Source: JAZLIC01 sp045617225
Lineage (GTDB): Bacteria > Bacillota > Clostridia > Monoglobales > Monoglobaceae
Direction: 5' to 3'
Assembly (NCBI GenBank): GCA_045617225.1
Contig: JAZLIC010000129.1
Span: 1 to 17,042 of the forward strand
DNA length: 17,042 nt
Part shown: piece after piece, positions 13,490 through 17,042 of the stretch
Position numbering within the stretch: position 1 is the stretch's first letter
Layout of the letters: each line of letters begins with the position of its first letter
Translations under genes and position numbers: made by a program
Notes under the pieces: model-generated
Seen by the model: the letters and a program-made list of their open reading frames with translations, nothing else
What the model was told of the DNA's origin: nothing
The model's database searches: none

Positions 13490-13888
13490 CTACCAAATGA
13501 ATGCAAGCACTTCGCCGCCTACATTCTGACGACGTGCTTCCTTATCTGTCATTATACCCTTTGATGTGGAAATAATCGCAATACCTAAACCCTTAAGCAC
13601 CTTTGGAAGGTCCTCCTTTGATGCGTAAGAACGAAGGCCCGGCTTACTTACTCTCTTAAGTCCTGTAAGCACCTTCTGCTTATTCTCTCCGTACTTCAAA
13701 GTAATTCTGATTATACCTTGAATGTTATCATCGATAACTTCAACATTTTTTACATACCCTTCTTCAAGCAAGATATTAGCAATCGCCTTCTTCATATTTG
13801 AAGCAGGAACATCGACCGTTGTATGTCTTGCATTGTTTGCATTTCTGATTCTTGTAAGCATATCTGCGATCGGATCTGTAGTATGCAT
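13490..13888 (-). CDS. rpsH: 30S ribosomal protein S8
   Basis: S8 binds the central domain of 16S rRNA and is an operon repressor in E. coli. The 132-residue product begins MHTTDPIADMLTRIRNANNA and ends STSKGIMTDKEARRQNVGGEVLAFIW, both classic. It follows rpsN after a 102-nt gap that is longer than most here, and precedes rplF by 16 nt. Confidence 0.97.
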   Translation of the reverse strand: MHTTDPIADMLTRIRNANNARHTTVDVPASNMKKAIANILLEEGYVKNVEVIDDNIQGIIRITLKYGENKQKVLTGLKRVSKPGLRSYASKEDLPKVLKGLGIAIISTSKGIMTDKEARRQNVGGEVLAFIW

Positions 13889-13990
13889 AGTTTGTCTAAC
13901 CTCCTTTTTATCGGAATTGTGAGGTCGGTTTGGTTTTCCGTTCTGTTTTTAACCACCTATTCCTCAATACTGATTATTTTGATTTTGTTT

Positions 13991-14176
13991 TTACCAAGAC
14001 GCCTTTTTAACGCCCGGGATTTGTCCCTTATAAGCAAGCTCACGGAAGCAAATTCTGCAGATACCAAACTTTCTTAAATACGCATGGGGTCTGCCACAGA
14101 TTTTACATCTGTTGTATTCACGTGTTGAATACTTTTGCTTTTTCTGCTGCTTTAAAACCATCGCTTTTTTAGCCAT
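13991..14176 (-). CDS. rpsN: 30S ribosomal protein S14 type Z, zinc-binding
   Basis: S14 (also called rpsZ in this form) sits in the 30S head. The 61-residue length and four cysteines (Cys24, 27, 40, 43 in CKIC and CRIC) identify the short zinc-binding form rather than the longer zinc-free paralogue. It ends YKGQIPGVKKASW. It lies between rplE and rpsH, the usual spc-operon location. The upstream AAGGAGG site is somewhat distant from the ATG (12 nt). Confidence 0.97.
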   Translation of the reverse strand: MAKKAMVLKQQKKQKYSTREYNRCKICGRPHAYLRKFGICRICFRELAYKGQIPGVKKASW

Positions 14177-14221
14177 AAGCCTTTATTTCCTCCTTATACA
14201 TTGCGCACTTTGTCGCTATGA

Positions 14222-14758
14222 TTATTTCTGGAAGGGAGCACCCATCAGGGTAAGCAGCTCTCTTGCTTCCTCATCTGTCTTTGCTGTTGTAACAAAAACT
14301 ATATCCATACCGCGGATTTTGTCAATTTTATCATAATCAATTTCAGGGAATATCAACTGCTCTTTAATTCCGAGAGAGTAGTTACCTCTGCCGTCAAAAG
14401 AGTTGGGGTTGATGCCTCTAAAGTCACGAACACGCGGAAGGGCTGCATTAAACAATCTGTCAACAAATTCATACATCTGTGAACGTCTGAGTGTTACCTT
14501 ACAGCCAATATTCATACCTTCTCTGACTTTAAATGTTGCCACAGACTTCTTTGCCTTTGTGATAATCGCTTTCTGTCCTGTAATCAATGCAAGGTCATTT
14601 GCCGCATTTTCAACAGCCTTTGAATTCTCTCTTGCATCACCTACGCCCATATTGATAACTACCTTATCAAGCTTTGGTATCTCCATTGTGCTCTTATAGT
14701 TAAACTTACTCATAAGCGCATCCCTGATTTCTTTTGTATAGCGTTCTTCAAGTCTCAT
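14222..14758 (-). CDS. rplE: 50S ribosomal protein L5
   Basis: L5 binds 5S rRNA and forms the bridge between the subunits that contacts S13 and tRNA. The 178-residue product begins MRLEERYTKEIRDALMSKFN. It carries MEIPKLDKVVINMGVGDA, KVTLRRSQMYEFVDRL and the C-terminal GIKEQLIFPEIDYDKI and RGMDIVFVTTAKTDEEAREL motifs of the family. Spacing to its neighbours is 36 and 45 nt. Confidence 0.97.
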   Translation of the reverse strand: MRLEERYTKEIRDALMSKFNYKSTMEIPKLDKVVINMGVGDARENSKAVENAANDLALITGQKAIITKAKKSVATFKVREGMNIGCKVTLRRSQMYEFVDRLFNAALPRVRDFRGINPNSFDGRGNYSLGIKEQLIFPEIDYDKIDKIRGMDIVFVTTAKTDEEARELLTLMGAPFQK

Positions 14759-14794
14759 TTAGACTTCATCCTCCTTCCTTAAAAAAGTCTTAGG

Positions 14795-15115
14795 TTAAAA
14801 TGTTTCGCCACACTTCTTGCAATAACGAACATGTGTTCCGTCTTCCAAAACGCGACGACCTACACGGCTTGCTGCACCGCATTTACCGCACACATTCATT
14901 ACCTTGCAAGCATAGATTGGTGTTTCCTGCTTAATAATACCGCCGGTTTCACCCATCTTACGAGGCTTCTTATGCTTTGCAGCCATTGAAACCCCTTCTA
15001 CAATAACCATGCGACGCTTAGGGTCTACTGATAATACCTTACCCTTTTTGCCCTTATCCTTACCGGAAAGGACAACAACTTCGTCACCGGTTCTTACATG
15101 CATTTTTAAATTCAT
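14795..15115 (-). CDS. rplX: 50S ribosomal protein L24 with Cys4 tail
   Basis: L24 starts assembly of the large subunit by binding the 5' end of 23S rRNA. The KOW domain is at about residues 5-40 (VRTGDEVVVLSGKDKGKKGK). The 106-residue protein ends in a probable zinc knuckle: Cys76 and Cys79 (CGKC), Cys99 and Cys102 (CKKC). The first ATG (15115) is used because it is 5 nt from GGAGGAAG. The gene follows rplN by 13 nt. Confidence 0.97.
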   Translation of the reverse strand: MNLKMHVRTGDEVVVLSGKDKGKKGKVLSVDPKRRMVIVEGVSMAAKHKKPRKMGETGGIIKQETPIYACKVMNVCGKCGAASRVGRRVLEDGTHVRYCKKCGETF

Positions 15116-15128
15116 GTGTTCTTCCTCC

Positions 15129-15497
15129 TTACAGTACTTCCGGAGCGAGGGATAAGATCTTCATATAATCCTTATCACGAAGCTCTCTTGCAACCGGGCC
15201 AAAAATACGAGTGCCTCTCGGTGTCTTAACATCTCTGATGATAACTGCTGCGTTCTCATCAAATCTGATTTGTGAACCGTCGTTTCTCTTAACACCTTTT
15301 ACGCTACGTACGATAACTGCCTTTACTACTTCACCCTTTTTAACAGCGCCGCCGGGCGTTGCTTTTTTAACTGAAGCAATAATTACATCACCGATGTTAC
15401 CATAGCGTCTGTATGATCCGCCCATAACACGGATACAAAGGAGTTCCTTGGCACCGCTGTTATCAGCAACTTTCAAAATAGTCTGCTGTTGTATCAT
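15129..15497 (-). CDS. rplN: 50S ribosomal protein L14
   Basis: L14 lies at the subunit interface, binding 23S rRNA and contacting L19. The 122-residue length is the family norm. It begins MIQQQTILKVADNSGAKELL and ends with the signature GTRIFGPVARELRDKDYMKI and LAPEVL. It follows rpsQ after an 87-nt gap with a small hairpin (15523-15540). Confidence 0.97.
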   Translation of the reverse strand: MIQQQTILKVADNSGAKELLCIRVMGGSYRRYGNIGDVIIASVKKATPGGAVKKGEVVKAVIVRSVKGVKRNDGSQIRFDENAAVIIRDVKTPRGTRIFGPVARELRDKDYMKILSLAPEVL

Positions 15498-15522
15498 AAC
15501 GGATTTCCTCCTATTCTATTCC

Positions 15523-15540
15523 TTCGGGTTTCTACCCAAA
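15523..15540 (-). promoter_or_regulatory. Small hairpin in the rpsQ-rplN gap
   Basis: On the minus strand TTTGGGT pairs with ACCCGAA (7 pairs, one G-U) across the 4-nt loop AGAA, upstream of the rplN ribosome binding site. It has no T-run. It may separate translation or processing of rpsQ and rplN; function unknown. Confidence 0.3.
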
Positions 15541-15584
15541 TTTCAATTATTACGCTAACTGCGCCTGTTTCAAAAAAGCAATTA

Positions 15585-15845
15585 TTATTTTGCTTTTTCA
15601 ATAATTTCTACCAAACGCCATCTCTTATCCTTAGAGAGCGGTCTGGTTTCCATAACCTTTACCTTATCGCCGATGCCACACTCATTATTCTCATCATGTG
15701 CTTTAAGCTTATAGGTATTCTTGATAACCTTACTGTACAGCGGGTGCTTTACATGGTCTCTGATAGCAACAACGATTGTCTTATCCATCTTGTCGCTTAT
15801 AACTTCACCAATACGAACCTTACGGTAATTTCTTTCTTCACTCAT
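15585..15845 (-). CDS. rpsQ: 30S ribosomal protein S17
   Basis: S17 is an early-assembly OB-fold protein binding the 5' domain of 16S rRNA. The 86-residue product has the signature GEVISDKMDKTIVVAIRDHV and HPLYSKVIKNTYKLKAHDE, then GDKVKVMETRPLSKDKRWRL. It begins 13 nt after rpmC. Confidence 0.97.
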   Translation of the reverse strand: MSEERNYRKVRIGEVISDKMDKTIVVAIRDHVKHPLYSKVIKNTYKLKAHDENNECGIGDKVKVMETRPLSKDKRWRLVEIIEKAK

Positions 15846-15858
15846 TTATCTGCACCTC

Positions 15859-16071
15859 CTACACGTTAAGGCTTGAGTTAATTCCAAGCTCTTTCTCTTT
15901 CAATACGGTCTTTGCTCTCGCAATATCCTTCTTTACGCTAACAATTCTCATTGGATTTTCCAGCTGGTTGGTAGCGTTTTGAAAACGAAGGTTAAATAAT
16001 TCTTCCTTCAGATCTTGGATCTTATCTTCAAGTTCCTGTGTGGAAAGGTCCCTAATCTCATTTATTTTCAT
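15859..16071 (-). CDS. rpmC: 50S ribosomal protein L29
   Basis: L29 is a small helical protein beside the exit tunnel, part of the docking site for SRP and trigger factor. The 70-residue product has the motif LKEELFNLRFQNATNQLENP and a helical C-terminal half. Its ATG overlaps the stop of rplP (ATGA), which implies coupled translation. Confidence 0.97.
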   Translation of the reverse strand: MKINEIRDLSTQELEDKIQDLKEELFNLRFQNATNQLENPMRIVSVKKDIARAKTVLKEKELGINSSLNV

Positions 16072-16502
16072 GCGCGATCACCTTCCATTTCTTGGTCTGC
16101 CTTCTTGACAAACTTACACTTAAGCGGCAATTTGTGCATTGCAAGACGCATTGCCTCACGTGCTACTTCTTCACTTACGCCGCCGATTTCAAACATCACC
16201 CTGCCCGGCTTAACTACTGCTACCCAGTACTCAGGTGAACCCTTACCACTACCCATACGGGTTTCAGCAGGTTTTGCAGTTACAGGCTTGTCAGGGAATA
16301 TCTTAATCCAAACCTGACCGCCTCTCTTTGTATAACGTGTCATTGCTACACGGGCTGCCTCTATCTGGTTACTTGTAATCCATGCCGGTGATAATGCCTG
16401 AAGGCCGTATTCACCGTATGTTACCTTGTTACCGCGATGTGCTGTACCCTTCATTCTGCCACGCATAACTTTTCTGTGTTTAACTCTCTTTGGAGATAGC
16501 AT
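16068..16502 (-). CDS. rplP: 50S ribosomal protein L16
   Basis: L16 sits near the A site and peptidyl-transferase region. The 144-residue product begins MLSPKRVKHRKVMRGRMKG and contains the signatures KRGGQVWIKIFPDKPVTAKP and RMGSGKGSPEYWVAVVKPGR. The start overlaps the rpsC stop by one base (TAATG), and the stop overlaps the rpmC start by four. Confidence 0.98.
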   Translation of the reverse strand: MLSPKRVKHRKVMRGRMKGTAHRGNKVTYGEYGLQALSPAWITSNQIEAARVAMTRYTKRGGQVWIKIFPDKPVTAKPAETRMGSGKGSPEYWVAVVKPGRVMFEIGGVSEEVAREAMRLAMHKLPLKCKFVKKADQEMEGDRA

Positions 16503-17042
16503 TATTTTCTGCCTCCTTCCCTGCGTTTAGGAGCATCATTACGCTTCTGGGGTGCAGGTGCCTGCGCAAAGCCGCCCTTGCTCTCCAAAATCTCTCCCTT
16601 GTAAATCCATACTTTAACACCAAGCTTACCATAGGTTGTGTTTGCTTCCGCAAAACCGTAATCTATGTCCGCACGAAGTGTCTGAAGCGGAATTGTACCC
16701 TCATGATACTGTTCTGTACGTGCAATTTCTGCACCGCCAACACGGCCTGCAACGTATGTCTTAATACCCTTTGCACCGCATTTCATTGTGCGTCCCATGC
16801 ACTGTTTCATTGCCTTTCTGAAAGAAATACGACGCTCTAACTGTGAGGCAATGTTTTCTGCAACAAGTTGTGCGCTCATATCAGGAACTTTAACTTCGAT
16901 AACATTCAATATGATTGCCTTGCCTGTAATCTTTTCTAATTCCTTTTTGAGATTTTCAATCTCGCTGCCGCCCTTACCGATAACGATACCCGGCTTGCCT
17001 GCGTGGATTGAAACACGAACCTTGTTCGCAAACTTCTCTATT
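16502..17042 (-). CDS. rpsC: 30S ribosomal protein S3, N-terminus beyond window
   Basis: S3 lines the mRNA entry tunnel of the 30S subunit. The frame is open to the right edge, giving 179 residues; about the first 50-60 are missing. The KH-domain loop GIVIGKGG is visible early in the fragment, extending beyond the internal methionine at 16909. The C-terminal domain follows (ISFRKAMKQCMGRTMKCGAK, GRVGGAEIARTEQYHEG, TTYGKLGVKVWIYKGE), with a basic tail. The stop overlaps the rplP start by one base. Confidence 0.97.
   Translation of the reverse strand, partial: IEKFANKVRVSIHAGKPGIVIGKGGSEIENLKKELEKITGKAIILNVIEVKVPDMSAQLVAENIASQLERRISFRKAMKQCMGRTMKCGAKGIKTYVAGRVGGAEIARTEQYHEGTIPLQTLRADIDYGFAEANTTYGKLGVKVWIYKGEILESKGGFAQAPAPQKRNDAPKRREGGRK

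Noticed and set aside
13889..13990. Possible regulatory structure in the 102-nt rpsN-rpsH gap
   Set aside because: Only a weak 8-bp bulged pairing (AGGTGGTT with AACCGACCT) was found, with no interleaving or conserved motif I can name.
1..17042. CRISPR array, tRNA genes, transposase or prophage genes
   Set aside because: No spaced direct repeats, cloverleaf-like sequences or recombinase motifs were seen on either strand; the window is mostly dense coding sequence for core genes.

Overview
The window is the ribosomal-protein superoperon of an anaerobic, low-GC Gram-positive bacterium, most likely a member of class Clostridia. The evidence is the S10/spc/alpha gene order with rpsD between rpsK and rpoA, strong AGGAGG ribosome binding sites, frequent TTG starts, a rubrerythrin (an oxidative-stress protein of anaerobes), and LCP and LTA-synthase-type envelope enzymes. 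The species cannot be named from the sequence alone.

Layout. At 1-479 (+ strand) is the 3' part of a rubrerythrin gene. It converges on the next gene and shares a hairpin terminator with it. Everything else is on the minus strand. At 518-2023 lies a membrane-anchored sulfatase-fold phosphoglycerol transferase (LtaS/OpgB type), and at 2152-3189 an LCP-family enzyme. Each has its own consensus-like promoter, and a clear intrinsic terminator follows the LCP gene. At 3286-3623 is a gene-free stretch with a 122-bp imperfect inverted repeat, an adjacent hairpin and a 20-bp palindrome. From 17042 down to 3673 runs the long translation operon: rpsC (partial), rplP, rpmC, rpsQ, rplN, rplX, rplE, rpsN, rpsH, rplF, rplR, rpsE, rpmD, rplO, secY, adk, map, a KOW-domain gene, infA, a capA-like gene, rpmJ, rpsM, rpsK, rpsD, rpoA and rplQ, closed by a terminator at 3624-3662.

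Most of the operon is canonical: ribosomal proteins, the SecY channel, adenylate kinase, methionine aminopeptidase, IF-1 and RNA polymerase alpha. The clear departure is a CapA-family metallophosphatase gene (6863-7921) between infA and rpmJ. Its start codon and Shine-Dalgarno lie in a predicted hairpin. A perfect-consensus sigma-A promoter (TTGACA, 17 bp, TATAAT) begins just after its stop codon and can restart transcription for the alpha-operon half.

The most interesting non-coding signal is the 128-nt gap between rpmJ and rpsM. Two perfect 7-bp pairings there interleave as an H-type pseudoknot, with a small hairpin in one loop, ending about 20 nt before the rpsM Shine-Dalgarno. By analogy with the pseudoknotted S4 target of the E. 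coli alpha operon, it could be a ribosomal-protein autoregulatory site. That function is inference. Several start sites (rplF, rpmD and rpsM at TTG; rpsE, rplO and adk at internal ATGs) were set from Shine-Dalgarno position and family N-termini.
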